Source: JACCXG01 sp963785755 (GTDB lineage: Bacteria > Acidobacteriota > Vicinamibacteria > Vicinamibacterales > 2-12-FULL-66-21). From it: a stretch of DNA of 34,555 nt. Below are positions 18,448 through 29,844 of the stretch, in pieces. Location: the NCBI GenBank assembly GCA_963785755.1, contig CAWAXG010000028.1, positions 1 through 34,555 of the forward strand. Direction: 5' to 3'. The position numbers and the translations under genes were made by a program. Every line of letters begins with the position of its first letter. Within the stretch, counting starts at the first letter, position 1. Below the pieces are notes generated by a model, which was given only the letters and a program-made list of their open reading frames with translations, ran no database searches and was not told the origin of the DNA.

Positions 18448-18626
18448 GTCGAATTGACCATCAAATCCGGGCGCAGCTCCCGCCGCCGGATCAGTAGACA
18501 CGGGACTGATCAGAAGGTTCCTGCGACCAGCCTGGCCAGGCGTGCTCCTGCGCGGGCCTCTGGGCGGCGACTGGCATCGCAAACGTCATACCGGAACGCT
18601 CGCGCGATCAGTCGCCGCCCGGCCCG

Positions 18627-21588
18627 CTACCGTGTCTCAGGCAGGATCGTGGTATCGCCCTTGGCGGTGCCCGGACGAGCAGTGCGGTAGCGCTCGGCCG
18701 AGAGCACGATCTGATCGAGGGACACCCCGTCTTCGCGAACCTGGATGCGAATCCACTGGTCCCCGCCCTCGGGGAAGCGGAGCAGGCCGCCGTTCACGTT
18801 GCGCGCGCCCCAGCCGTCGTCTTCCCAGCCCCACCCGGAGACGCCGCAGCCGGAGCACTCCTCCAGGTTGACGGCCATCCCGCTGGTGGCTGCCGATCGG
18901 TAGACCGCGCGGCCCGAGCGTGTCCGTCGCGCCCGAGAACTGCAGCCACACCGAATCGTTCGCCCAGTTGTTGTTCTCGGCCTTCAGCCGCACCCAGAGC
19001 TTGTAGGTCTGCGTCGGGTCGGCAGCGAAGAAGATGTCGACGGAGTCGGTCGGCGCCGCGGCAGGCGCGCTGGACTTCGGTGCGCCGGCGTTCGGATAGA
19101 ACAGGCGCCGTCCCGATGCGGCGGTGGAATCGTCCGTGATCATCCAGCGGCCGGACGCATTACCCGTCACACCCGCGTGGATGACGATTTCAGGCGCTGG
19201 AAGGATCGTGATGCGTGACCGTGTCCGTGTCCACTCCGCCGCGCCCGTCGCGCACGGTCAGGGTGAAGACATGTGTGCCCGGGTTCCGCGGCGCGAAAAA
19301 CCCGAAGACTTCGTCTTCGTCGACCTGCACGGGCATGCCGGACGCGTCACGCCAGTCGTAGGTGAGCCGGTGCAGGTCGGGATCCGAGGACCCGCCGGCA
19401 TAGACAGACGCGACGAGGTGATCCCGGTAGGTGTAGGTCGCATCGGGGCCAGCGTCGGCCACAGGTGGCCGGTTCACGTCACGCCGTTCGTTCAGGAGTG
19501 CCTGCCCGCCCGCGACCAAATCCAGCAAGCCATCGCGGTTCCAGTCCAGCGCGAGGATGCCCTGGCTCTCGAACGCGAACGCCGCCGGAGCCGCCGAACG
19601 ACCCATCGCCGTTCCCGGTCAGCAGCGTGCCGCTCCAGGCGACCGCATCCAGATGCCCGTCGCCGGTGAAGTCCCCAAGTGTGACGCCAGTGATGGGATC
19701 GAATTGAGGGTCGATCGGATACTCCACGGTCGCGCCGAACGTGCCGTCCGGCTAGACCGAGCATCACGCCGATCGCGTTGCCGGTAAGGGTCGGGTCGTT
19801 GGTCGCGAGATCGAGCCAGCCGTCGTGATTGAGGTCGCCGAGCGCGAACTGATAAACCTCGCGATCGGCCGCGACTCGCGGAGCAGAATCCACCCGTCCC
19901 GTCCCCGTCGAACGCGGTCAACTGGGTCATTGTGTGCGACCAGCACGTCGAGCGATCCGTCCCGGTTCAGGTCGGCGAGCTCGAACCAGCTCGCAAATCC
20001 CTCGAGCGCATAGGCCGAGTCTCACCGTGCCGGTTCCTGTCGAGCGGACGACATGCAGCTGGGTGTCGCCCAGGAACACGATGTCGGCATCGCCATCCCG
20101 ATCGACGTCGCCGGCCCGCAGCTCCCTCACCCACTGTCGGCCCACTGGCGAGGTCAACCGGTGCCGCAAAGCCGCCGCGCCCGTCGCCGGCGTAGAGCAC
20201 GATGCTGTTCGACACGAGCCGCCCCAGCTCATCGAACTGCACGAGCGACAGCACCGCGTCCTGATGGCCGTCGCGCGTGTAATCGACGAGCAGAGCCGCC
20301 AAACACGATGGATCCGCCGGCACGGGCAAGGTCACGCGGGTCGCGCCATCGAGCAGCACGGCGCCGTTGCCGAGCAGGTCGATGCGCCCGTTTTCATTGA
20401 CGTCGCCAGCCGCGAGGCTTTCGCCGAACGCGCTGATGGGTTCGCGGCGGAAGCTGAAGCCGCCGCGGACGGCGAACGTCGAGTTCTCGTGAACCCACAG
20501 CCGGGACGCGCTCTGCCCGCCGGCCGCGATATCCAGGCGGCCATCGTGGTCGAAGTCGCCCAGGGCGATGGCGCGCGCGCCGGTTGCCGAGGGCAGATCG
20601 CCCCATCGATCCGGCAGCACGACCGCGTGGCGCGTCCCAGCAGCACCGTGACGGAGTGCGCCTGGTAGTTGGCCGTGGCGACGTCGAGCCGCCCATCCAG
20701 ATTCAGATCGCCGATGGCGACTCCGCGCGGCGACGCTCCGGTCGCGCGGGTGCCCGCGAGCACGAACCCGGAGGCGCTCCCGCGCAGAATGGCGAGCACG
20801 CTGGTCGAGGACGAAACGGCGGCGAGATCGATCCAGCCGTCCGAATCGAGGTCCGCCGCCGTGAGTACGTTCAGCGGCCGGCCCACAGCGATGGTCGTCC
20901 GGGTCAGGCCGCCTGAAGACGTGCCAAGGAGGATGTCGAGGTTCGAGGAACCTGTCGACGCCACCGCGAGGTCGGTGATCCCATCGTGGTTGAAGTCGGC
21001 GGCGGCCACGCCCTGCGGGCGCGACGAGACAGGCTGCCGCACGATGTGCGGCTCGAAGGTGCCGTCGCCGCGGCCGCGCAGCACCGAGATGGAATTCGTG
21101 GCGTAGTCGGAATGGACGATGTCGAGAATCCCGTCGCGCGTGACGTCGGCGAGGGTCGCTCCCCACGCCTCGCCCACGCCCGTCAGGACCCGCCGCGCCG
21201 CCAGCTCTCCCGATGGTCCCAGGAGCAGCACATCGATGGTGCGTGAATCCGGTGTGGTCACGACCAGATCGGGCGTGCCGTTCCGGTCGACGTCGCCGGC
21301 CGAGAGATCGAACGGGCCGGCGCCGACACGCGATCTCGCGCGGCGCCTCGAATCCGCCGCCCGGCCCACGATTGATGAACAGCACGACAGCGTTCCGTCC
21401 GGCGTTCGCCGTGGCGACATCGAGCCATCCATCGCGGTTCAGATCGACGCTCACCGCATCGCGGGCGCCGGTCAGCGCGGGATACGTTGCGGGCGTGAAC
21501 GCGGGGTCTTGCGCGTATGCGACGGTCGAACTCACGGCCAGGAGGCCAGGACGGCCACGACCAGGCGGATGCTCCGAGAAATACCCAT
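18627..21588 (-). CDS. large secreted FG-GAP/VCBS repeat protein with PKD domain and Cys-containing C-terminal domain
   Basis: About 980 residues when joined from ATG 21588 (after GAGGAGACGAGC). Signal peptide: MGISRSIRLVVAVLA, then LAVSSTVAYAQ. I count 14 Dx(N/D)xDG calcium-loop motifs, among them DLNRDGWLDV, DVDRNGTPDLV, DFNHDGITDLAV, DLDSDGWIDLAA, DFDHDGRLDIA, DYTRDGHQDAV, DLNHDGWLDLA and DWNRDGLLDLV. This indicates one or two seven-bladed FG-GAP beta-propellers. A PKD-like domain follows (RPPVADAGPDATYTYRDHLVASVYAGG, LTYDWRDASG). The C-terminal domain is WMITDDSTAASGRRLFYPN, TYKLWVRLKAENNNWANDSVWLQF, NLEECSGCGVSGWGWEDDGWG and TTILPETR. I recall similar C-terminal modules in other acidobacterial surface proteins. 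About eleven frame switches are needed. Probable role: cell-surface adhesion or carbohydrate binding. Confidence 0.85.
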
Positions 21589-21804
21589 GCTCGTCTCCTC
21601 TTCCGAAGCGAACGCTGCTGATCCACTGAGGCACCGCGCGACATGGAAACGTCCACGTGCGCGTGAGCCAGTGACCGTGCGGAGTCTACTCGACGTGATC
21701 GAGCCGTCGGACCGGCAAATCGACAGTCCGCATACGGCTGAGGCCGAAAGCTGACGGTCGCGTTGAAGGAGGGCAAAAGGGGCCGGCGTGACTGCGACTG
21801 GCAC

Positions 21805-22150
21805 CGTTCAATATCGGCGCCATTCGCCGACACGGTTCCGCTGGCGCAGCAACACGACGACACGACGAAGCGACGACACGACGTGACGCCCTCTTTCGAA
21901 CGATTCCCAGCGTCAGCGGCCGCGCTGGCGCGCGGCAGGAGGGCGGGTCGAGCGGAACGCAAAATCACCATGGCGAAGATGCGGTGGTTTGCGATCCGCT
22001 CGACCCGTCCTCCGCACGCCAGCCGCGAAGCGGCCGGCATACCGCTGACGAGAGAACCGCTGATACTTGGCGCCGTCTTAGCGTCGCGTCGTCGTCTCGT
22101 CGTGTCGTCGTGTTGCCGCGCAGCGGAACCGTGACAGGCGCCACGAATAC
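21805..22150. repeat. nested palindromic element of a second sequence family
   Basis: Same plan as the elements at 5485 and 7318 but unrelated in sequence. The outer arms 21833-21868 and 22098-22132 are nearly perfect inverted repeats, made of CGGTTCCGCTG followed by runs of ACGACGACACG. Between them CGTCAGCGG (21911-21919) pairs with CCGCTGACG near 22042-22050. The inner hairpin pairs 21941-21963 with 21988-22010 (21 of 23), and its stem extends as ATCACC/GGTGGT around a 13-base loop. It fills the gap between the FG-GAP gene start and the M28 peptidase stop. No gene is seen in 21589-22217. Confidence 0.85.
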
Positions 22151-22217
22151 GCCCGAAGCCTCTGCAAGCACCCGGATGCCTGATCCGTTGGCCTTGGGGT
22201 GTGGCGGATCCCCTGGC

Positions 22218-23126
22218 CTAGCGAGCCAACGACTCGATCACCGCCTCGAGGCCGTCGACCACGTGCGCCAGCTTCTCGTAATCGATCTTGTCGGGCGTGT
22301 CCTCGGCGGTGTGATACCAGGGGTAACGGAACGGCGCGGTGTCGGTAACCATCATCGCGGGATACCCGGCCTGCCAGAACGCCCACTGGTCCGACCAGCC
22401 GACCCCCGGGACTTCGTCCGGAGCGGCGGCGGACTGTAGCGGAAATGCCGTTCGCTGCTCGAAAGCCCGCCGTGCCTTCGACAGCAGGGGGGCAGATGCG
22501 TCGTTGGCGACGAAACCTATGAAGTTCCCGACGTCTGGATACAGCGAGGCGATCTCCGCGGGGTATTGCTGGCTCCCTCGCTCGTCCGAGTAATAGCCCA
22601 TCGTCTCCAGCGACAACATCGCCATGACGCGATCGCCGCGCGCCTTGGCGGCGTTCGCATAGACGACACTGCCCATGTGTGCGGTCTTGAAGAATGGCGG
22701 CTCTTCGTTGACGAACGCCACGAAGCGGATGGTGCGCGGCTGCGGCCGCCGCGAGAACCGCTGCGCCAGTTCCAGCACGGCGGCGACGCCGGTGCCGTTG
22801 TCGTTCGCGCCCGGGCAGCCGGACACGGTGTCGTAGTGGGCGCCGATCACGACGATCTCCTCGGGCGCGCGGCTCCCGTCAGCGTCGCCTCGACGTTGCT
22901 GACGGGAATCTTCGCCACGTCGAACGTCTGCAGCTCTGGCGCGTAGCCGGCACTGGAGAACTCCGCCGACACATAGCGCGCCGCGCGATCGAGCGCTTCG
23001 CAGCGCCACAGGTTGCGCTCGCCGATCGTGCCGGCCAGCATCTCGACGTGTGCGCGCAGCCGGGACGCGGTGGAATGGGCATCGTCATTGATCCTGACCT
23101 GTCGCTCGATTTGTGGGTCCCTCCAT
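22218..23126 (-). CDS. M28 family zinc peptidase
   Basis: A two-zinc aminopeptidase-type hydrolase, about 300 residues. All expected metal ligands are visible: the H and D of IGAHYDTV, the bridging D of GANDNGTGVAAVLEL, the catalytic E and ligand E of FVNEEPPFF, the acidic ligand in SLETMGYYSDE, and the final H of WYHTAEDTPDKIDY. The N-terminal part reads PQIERQVRINDD, SRLRAHVEMLAGTIGERN and ARYVSAEFSSAGY. A frame switch near 22878 joins it to the catalytic core. The likely start is ATG 23126, which needs one extra base removed soon after. The next in-frame ATG, 23041, would cut into conserved sequence. No signal peptide is apparent, so it may be cytoplasmic. A dispersed repeat lies immediately upstream. 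Confidence 0.9.
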
Positions 23127-23130
23127 CGAT

Positions 23131-23220
23131 CTTGTGGCTTCCGGCTTCCACCTTCGCCAAGGCTACGGCGGACAAGTCAGCCGGAAGGATGCGGGAAGCC
23201 TGAAGGCGGAAGCCACGCAA
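23131..23220. repeat. GTGGCTTCC inverted repeat (LKAEAT-type dispersed repeat), copy 2
   Basis: GTGGCTTCC (23134-23142) pairs with GGAAGCCAC (23208-23216). The interior includes CTTCGCCAAGGCTACGGCGG and CCTGAAGGCGGAAGCCAC. It occupies nearly all of the 96 bases between the DUF1080 stop (23223) and the M28 start (23126). Related to 9907-9971. Confidence 0.8.
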
Positions 23221-23222
23221 AC

Positions 23223-26095
23223 TCAAGCGGGCGGCAGCGGCTTGATCCGGATGTTGCGCCACTTGATCACCAGCGGCTGGCTCGTGGTGATCCCGGAACC
23301 GGCGTTCGCCGGCAGGTCGACCTCGCGCTGGCTCAGTCCATGGACCTGCAGCCCGATGAAGCCGCGCGCGTGCGTCTTGTAGACCGCCTCGTTGACGATG
23401 TCTTCCACCGGCTGGCCGTTGACCCAGGTCTGGATGCGCGGACCGTTCGCCACGATTCGCACCTTGTTCCAGCCGTCGTCGATGAAGAAGGCGTGCCCCT
23501 TGTCGATCTTTTCCTGGGACGTGAGCCAGTTGGTGCCCATGGCTTCGCCGTACAGCATCCCGGTCGCGGGCAGCCCCTTGTAGGTGCGCCGGATCTCCAC
23601 CTGGGGACCGTTGACGCGCCCGGCGGCGGCCTCGAAGCTGCGGCCGGTCATCTGCACCGGCCTGACCTTGCTCCGTATCTGGATGCCGGAGTTCGTGACC
23701 GGATCGATCGCGGTCTCCAGCTCGAGCTCGAAATTGTCGAACTCCTGGAGCGTGCACAGGAACGAGTTCATGCTGGCGCTCGCCTCGACCGTCCGGCCGA
23801 CGATGGCGCCGTCCTCGACGGTGAAGCGGTGGCCGCCGTTCATGTGGACCCAGCCGTTCAGCGTCGTCCCGTCGAACAGATCGATCCAGCCATCCGCGCC
23901 CGGCTTCGGGCCGCGTCGCTGCGGTTCGGCCGAGGTCGTCGGACTGCGGCAACGCGAACGCGATGATCGAGTCGCCGGATTTCGTCGCGTTCTTGCCGCT
24001 GCCGCCGGCGGCGATCACGACGTACTGGCGGCCGTCGATCATGTAGATGCTCGGTGTCGCGTAGCCGCCGGCCGGGAGCTGGTGTTCCCACAGCACGCGG
24101 CCCGAGCTCTTCTCGAACGCGCGGATCTTCTCGTCGGCGGTCGCGGCGATGAAGATCACCCCGCCGGCCGTCGCCACCGCGCCGCCGAAGTTGAGCGTGC
24201 CGGTGTTCCGGATCCCCTTGGCGACGAGCTGCGGATACTCGCCGAGCGGCACCTTCCAGGCGATCTCGCCCTTGACGAGATCGATGGCGTTCAGCGTGCC
24301 CCACGGCGGCGCGATCGCCGGGACGCCGTGCGGATCGAGGAACAGCGGGTAGCCGTCGATGGTGTAGCGATGCGCCGCCGCGGCTCGGCACCGGGCGCGC
24401 GGCCTCTGTCGGCGGCGTTTTCAGGAACGCGGCGAGGGCGCTGACCTCACCGGGACGAAACTGCCGAAACGCGGGCATGGCGTTGCGGCCCTGCAGGATC
24501 ACGGTCTCGATTTCCTGCGGGGTCCGTTTGAGATCGACGAGCGGCGGCGTGTGCGGCGGCGTGCCCTGGCGCGCGACGCCGTGGCAGGCGGCGCATGTCC
24601 GATCGTAGATCTGACGCCCGAATTCGACGGGGTTCCGGTCGCCAGCGCCAGGCTCGTCGAGGACCGGCCGGAGCCTGTTGATGGTCGGCGCCTCGTTGAC
24701 GTTGACGTAGAGCATGTTCAGCACCGGATCGAAGCTGGCGCCGTGCCATTCCGCGCCGCCGAGATGTCCGGGCGTGGTGATCGTGCCCTGCAGGCTCGGC
24801 GGGGTATAGATCGGTCCGGAGAGGTAGCGGCGGAAGTCCCTGAGCGCCTGTGCCCGCGCTTCCGGTGTGATGTTCGTCAGGTCGGCCTCGGTCAAGGTCT
24901 GGCGAACGAGCGGCTGCGGCTTGAGCGGGACGAGCTGTGTCGGCGCCGTTTCCTCTCCGGGCACGGTCGAGCGCGGCACCGGCACTTCCTGCACGGGAAA
25001 GAGCGGCTTGCCCGTGTCGCGATCGAGCACGAACGTGAAGCCCATCTTGGTGAGCTGCACGACGGCATCCTTCGCGGTCGGTCCCGATCCGATCGTGACC
25101 AGGATCGGCGCGGGCGGATTGTCGTAGTCCCAGATGTCGTGGCGGACGGTCTGGAAATGCCATTTGCGCTCGCCCGTGATCGCATCGAGCGCGAGGACCG
25201 AGTTGGCGAACAGGTTGTCGCCCTTGCGGAAGCCGCCGTAGAAGTCCTCGGTCGCCGAGCCGGTGGCCGCGAACACCCAGCCGCGCTGCTCGTCGATGGT
25301 CACGCCGCCCCAGGCGTTGGCGCCGCCGTAGTTCTCGCCCTTGACCCACTTCCAGGAGTCGTGGCCGACCTGTCCTTCGCGCGGGATGGTATGGAAGATC
25401 CACTTGAGCGCGCCGGTGACGGCATCGTAGCCACGGATGTGGCCGGGCGAGGCGTCGTAGCTCTCGTTCACGCGCGACGCGATGATCAGGACGTTCTTGA
25501 ACACCGCCCCGGGCGAGGTCATCTCGATCACCGCCGTGGCCGGGTCGACGCCGAGATTCTGCCGGAGGTCGATGAAGCCGTTGCTGCCGAACGACGAGAT
25601 CAACTCGCCGGTCCTGGCGTCGACCGCGTAGGCCCGGTCGCGCACGAAGTGGAAGATGCGTTCCCCCTCGGCCCCTTTCCAATACACCAGCCCGCGGTTG
25701 CGCAGCCGGACGACGTTGCCGTTGTTGTGTTTGGCCGGATCGAAGGACCAGACCTCGCGGCCGGTGGCCGCGTTCAGCGCCACCGCCTTGAGGCTCGCCG
25801 TGGTCACGTACATCACGCCGTTCACCACGATCGGGTTCACGTGCATCGTCGATCGCTGGTTGGCGTCGCCGGTCTTGTACTCCCAGGCGCGCTCCAGCCG
25901 GTGGACGTTGCCGGCGTGGATCTGCGCCAGCGCCGAGTACTGGTTGCCTTTCTGGTCGCCGCGGTAGACGGGCCAGTCGACGGCGGTCGGCCCGCCGGAG
26001 GGAATGACCGCCTCCTGGTTCCGGGCGACGACGGCGGCGCCGCAGGCGAGCGCTGCAGCCGCACGACGAACGACAACAACGGTCGATCTCCGCAT
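23223..26095 (-). CDS. PQQ-dependent dehydrogenase with inserted cytochrome c and C-terminal DUF1080 domain
   Basis: A periplasmic quinoprotein of about 955 residues, read across two +1 switches (near 24395 and 23905). The ATG at 26095 gives a short export signal, then WPVYRGDQKGNQYSALAQI and the eight-bladed propeller (LERAWEYKTGDANQRSTM, ATGREVWSFDP, GHIRGYDAVTGALKWIFHTIP, ATGSATEDFYGGFRKGDNLF, VRHDIWDYDNPPAPIL). A c-type heme motif CAACH is at residues 501-505 (24581-24595), with MPAFRQF as candidate axial Met. The propeller then closes with LDPHGVPAIAPPWGTLNAIDL, TGTLNFGGAVATAGGVIFIAA and VVIAAGGSGKNATKSGD. DUF1080 follows directly: GWIDLFDGTTLNGWVHM, SGIQIRSKV and FIGLQVHG. The DUF1080 part has no start codon of its own before its conserved core, so a fusion is favoured. 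Likely substrates are sugars or alcohols, with electrons passed to the heme. Confidence 0.9.
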
Positions 26096-26254
26096 GGATT
26101 ACCCTCAGCTAGTGCCGCCAATCAGCGGTCAGCGCAGCGGTCTCGGGAACGGTTCGCCATGTCGCCGGGTGTCCGGTTTCAGCGTAGCTATGGAGCCTGG
26201 GCCTTCAGCGCAGATCCTACCGCGCGCTGACGCTCGTCGCCATCAGTCTCTGCA

Positions 26255-29200
26255 TCACCACATCAGCCTGACCGCGAACTGGACCGAGCGCGGTGCGTTG
26301 GCCTGGCTCGTGACTGAGCCCGAAATTCGCGTTGGTCGGCGCGTTCACCGGCGCCGAGAACTGCACCCGATCGAAGGCGTTGAACGTCTCGGCGCGGAGC
26401 TGGAGACGTGCGCCCTTGCCGAGCCGACGTGTTCTTCACCAGCGCCACGTTCAGCGTGTTGATGGCATCGAGGCGCAGCTCGCCGAAGTCCGACGGCAGC
26501 GTCCGGATGTTGCGATCGAGCTGCTGCGCCGGCACGGTGTTGAACGCCGCGGTGTTGAAGGCGCGGTCGACGTTGCGGGGATCCCACTCCAGGTCGCCGC
26601 CCAGGTAAATCACGTTGCCCCATGTCTGCACCGCACCTGACTGGTAGGTGTAGATGCCGCTCACGCTCCATCCGCCGATCACCGTGCGCAGCCAGGGTGC
26701 CGAACCCGTTCCCGTAGGGCTGTCCCGCGCCGAAGGGCAGCGCGTAGACGCCGCTCAGCACGAAGCGGTTCGGCCGATCCTCGTTGGCGATTCTCCGTTC
26801 GAGCTCGGTGTCCGACGGGTTCAGCTTGGAGGTCGCTTCGTGCATCTTCGATCGCGTATAGGTGGCGAGCAGCTGCATGCCGCCGGAGAAACGCTTCTGC
26901 GCTGTCAGGCGACACCATGTGCTGAGCCGAGCTGCCTTCGTTCACGGTCGTGATCTGCAGCGACGTGGTACTGCGGGATATGCCCGGAGCAGCTGCTCGT
27001 AGGTGATCGTCGGGCCATTCAGCGTCGATCCCGGGAGCAGCCCCTGGAACGGGTTGGGGACGTTGGCGGACAGCTTGTTGATCGTCGCCTGGTCGCGGAC
27101 GTCGGAGGTGCTGAGGAAGCTCTCCGGCGTGTAGTTCAGCGCCAGGTTCACGGGCAGGCGCGCGGAACTGGTTGAACGCATAGGTCGCCTCGACGACGAT
27201 GCCTGAACCGAGCTCCTGCTGAACGCCGGCGGTATAGCGGCGCGAATAGGGCTGTGCCAGCGTCGTATTCGTAAAGGTCAGGCCCTGGCCGAGGTTCTGA
27301 TCGAGGCCGCGCGCCGCACCCACCGGCTGAAGCACGCCGCCGGGAAACGGGTTCGACAGTGTCGTGGCCGGCGTCAGGAACCCGTCCAGCGTCGGCACGA
27401 ACGGGGTCGACTGGCTGAAGCCAGGCTGCTGCACGCCAGTCGTTCCGTACGTGTCGTAGAAGATGCCGAACCCGCCGCGAAACACCGTGTTGCCGCCGAG
27501 CTGTCGCTGGCGTGTAGGCGACGCCGAGCCGCGGAGAGAACGCATCGCCAGGCGTGCTGTAGACTTGCACGGTGCGACGAGCTTGCGAAGATGGGACCGC
27601 CGACCGGGATTGAATGCGCTCGCCGGCAGGTCCGGCAGGGGGTTGGCCGCGTACGCGGCACGCGCCGCCGCGGTGACGCTGTTCGCGGACGAGTCGTCGA
27701 AGCCGACCAGCGTGCGATCGTGCCGCTCGACCGTTCCGGTCTCGCGCTCGTAGCGCAAGCCGAGATTGATCGTCAGATCCGGGCGCATGCCGCCAGTCGT
27801 CCTGGACGAAGAAGGCCGAATAGTAGGCGTGATTGTCGCGGTCGGTGTTGACCTCGAACTGCCCGGCGGTCGGCAGCCCGAGCAGGAACGACGCGAACGC
27901 CTGGCCGTTCGGCGCCCCGGCCGAGTTGTCGAGCGGCCCGCGCGTCCACTGTGTGCCGAACGTGTAGTTGCCGGCGGAGTCGCCGTAGTTGATCGACGTC
28001 TCGCGGAGGAATCGCAGATCGGCGCCGGCCTTGAGCGTGTGGGCGCCCCTGGCGCTGGTGACCGAGGTGAACCACTGATAGGAATCGAAGACCGTCGAGA
28101 ACCCCGCGCCGGCGACGTTGCCGCCGGTCGGGTCCGAGTGACGCCGTGGTGTCGCCGAAGGCGATCATCGGCAGCACCGGGTTGATCGACGCGGCGGCGA
28201 GCGACGCCGGGAAGCCAAGCGTCGTCATGTCGAAACCGGTGCTCTCGCGCGTCTCGTGGTCGTCGAAGCGGGTCCAGCCGAAGCGGCTGTTCACCATCGT
28301 GGTCGAGTTGAGCGTGTGCACGAAATCCAGCATCGCGCCGGAGTTCAGCCGCGGCAGGATCGCGCCGGTGCCGATGTTGTCGAACAGGTTGCCCTTCCGC
28401 TCCTCGCGGTCGTTGCCGTACCACTTGAACATCAGGCGATTGTGCGCGTTGAGGTTGATGTCGGTGCGGCCCATCAGGCTGTAGTAGGTATCCGAGCGCG
28501 TGGTCGGCGAGAGGTAGTTGCCGGTGCCGTCGGCGCTGCCTGGCTGGTTGGGGAGCGGATAGAAGTCGAGGTAGTTCCGGGCGATGGCGTTGATGCGGTC
28601 AGCGGGTATGCGATTGTCGGGAAACGGCAGCCGGCGACGGCGCGCGCCTTCGGCGACGGCGGTTGACGGGTCGTAGATCCGGTAGACATCGCCCAGGCCG
28701 AGCAGCGCCGAGAAGTCGCCGTTGCGCATCGCTTCGGTCGGAACCGTGGTCGTCACCGGCGTCACATAGCTGTCGCGGATGTTGTCGTACGAGGCGATCC
28801 AGAACACGCGGTTCCGACCGTCCATCAGGCCGGGAATGACCAGCGGGCCACCAGCCGTGACGCCCCCCTGGTTGTAGGTGAAGGGCGGCTCGGTCCGGCC
28901 GGCGCGCTTGGTGAAGTACGTCGTCCCCGACAAGCCCGAGGGCTGCGTATAGAACCCGGCGCCGCCCTTGAACTGGTTGGTCCCGCTCTTCGTGACGATG
29001 TTCACCGTGCCGGCCGCCGAGTTTCCATAGGATGCGTCCGACTGGAACGTCTCGATCTTGATCTCCTGGACGATGTCCGCCGGCGGATTGTAGGAGATGC
29101 GCCGATCGGCGGCCATGTTCGGACCGCCGTCGAGCAGCAGCTCGTTGGTGCGGCTCTGGCCGCCACCCATGGAGAAGGTCGACGTGCCGCCGTTGTCGAA

Positions 29201-29730
29201 CGGACGCGTGTTGGCGACCGGGCTGGTTCCATCGAGCACGCCGGCCGAGAGCTTGATCAGGCTCGACGGCGCGCGGCCACTCATCGGCAGGCTGTCGATC
29301 TGCGCCGAATCGACGACGACGCCGACCGACGCGGTGCCGGTGGAGAGGAGCGCCGCTTCGCCCTGCACGGTGACCGACTCCGTCATGTTTCCGACTTCGA
29401 GCTTGAGATCGAGCGTCACGCGCTGGCCGGTACTCAGACGAACGTTCTCGCGGACCAGCCGCGTGAATCCTTGAAGCTCGGCAGCGATCGTGTAATTGCC
29501 GGGTGTCAGGAACGCGAAGGTGTAGGTTCCGCTGGCCTCGGTGGTCGCGACGTGCGCGGTGCCGGTCTCGACGTGCGTGGCGGTAACAGTGGCGCCGGGC
29601 AGGACGCCGCCCTGCGCGTCAGCGACCAGGCCGGTCAAGGTCGCGCGGTATTCCTGCGCCAACACCGGCAGGGGTGAATCCAGCCATTGCGGCGAGTACC
29701 GAGAACAGCTCGACGGAGTCGTTCGTTCAT
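26255..29730 (-). CDS. TonB-dependent receptor with N-terminal carboxypeptidase-regulatory-like domain
   Basis: An outer-membrane receptor of about 1150 residues, read across about ten frame switches. The likely start is ATG 29730: MNERLRRAVL, then VLAAMAGFTPAGVGA-QEY as signal peptide after two small breaks. Next is a carboxypeptidase-regulatory-like beta sandwich (ATLTGLVADAQGGVLPGATVTATH, SGTYTFAFLTPGNYTIAAELQGF), then the plug (SVTVQGEAALLSTGTASVG, SLPMSGRAPSSL, NELLLDGGPNMAADRRISYNPP, EIKIETFQSDASYGNSAAGTVNIVTKSGTN). Barrel strands follow (RVFWIASYDNIRDSYVTPV, HNRLMFKWYGNDREE, FRGGFGIFYDTYGTTG, MQLLATYTRSKMHEATSKLN, NRFVLSGVYALPFGAGQ) and the C-terminal strand SVQFAVRLMW, which ends in aromatic Trp as outer-membrane barrels do. 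The family is the large Acidobacteria-type (SusC/OMP_RagA-like) receptors for oligosaccharides or other large nutrients. It precedes the quinoprotein gene on the same strand. Confidence 0.93.
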
Positions 29731-29844
29731 CTTTCTGCTCCATCTGATTCGGACGACCGCCGGGCGGCGGGTGGGCCCGTGACCGTGGCGTGGCGAATGG
29801 TCCGGGCGGCGGTCCTTGGGGATTGAGGTCCGGACTTGGCCGGA

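Noticed and set aside
24551..26230. A 559-codon plus-strand frame over the PQQ dehydrogenase
   Set aside because: Antisense shadow; the minus strand carries clear quinoprotein and heme motifs.
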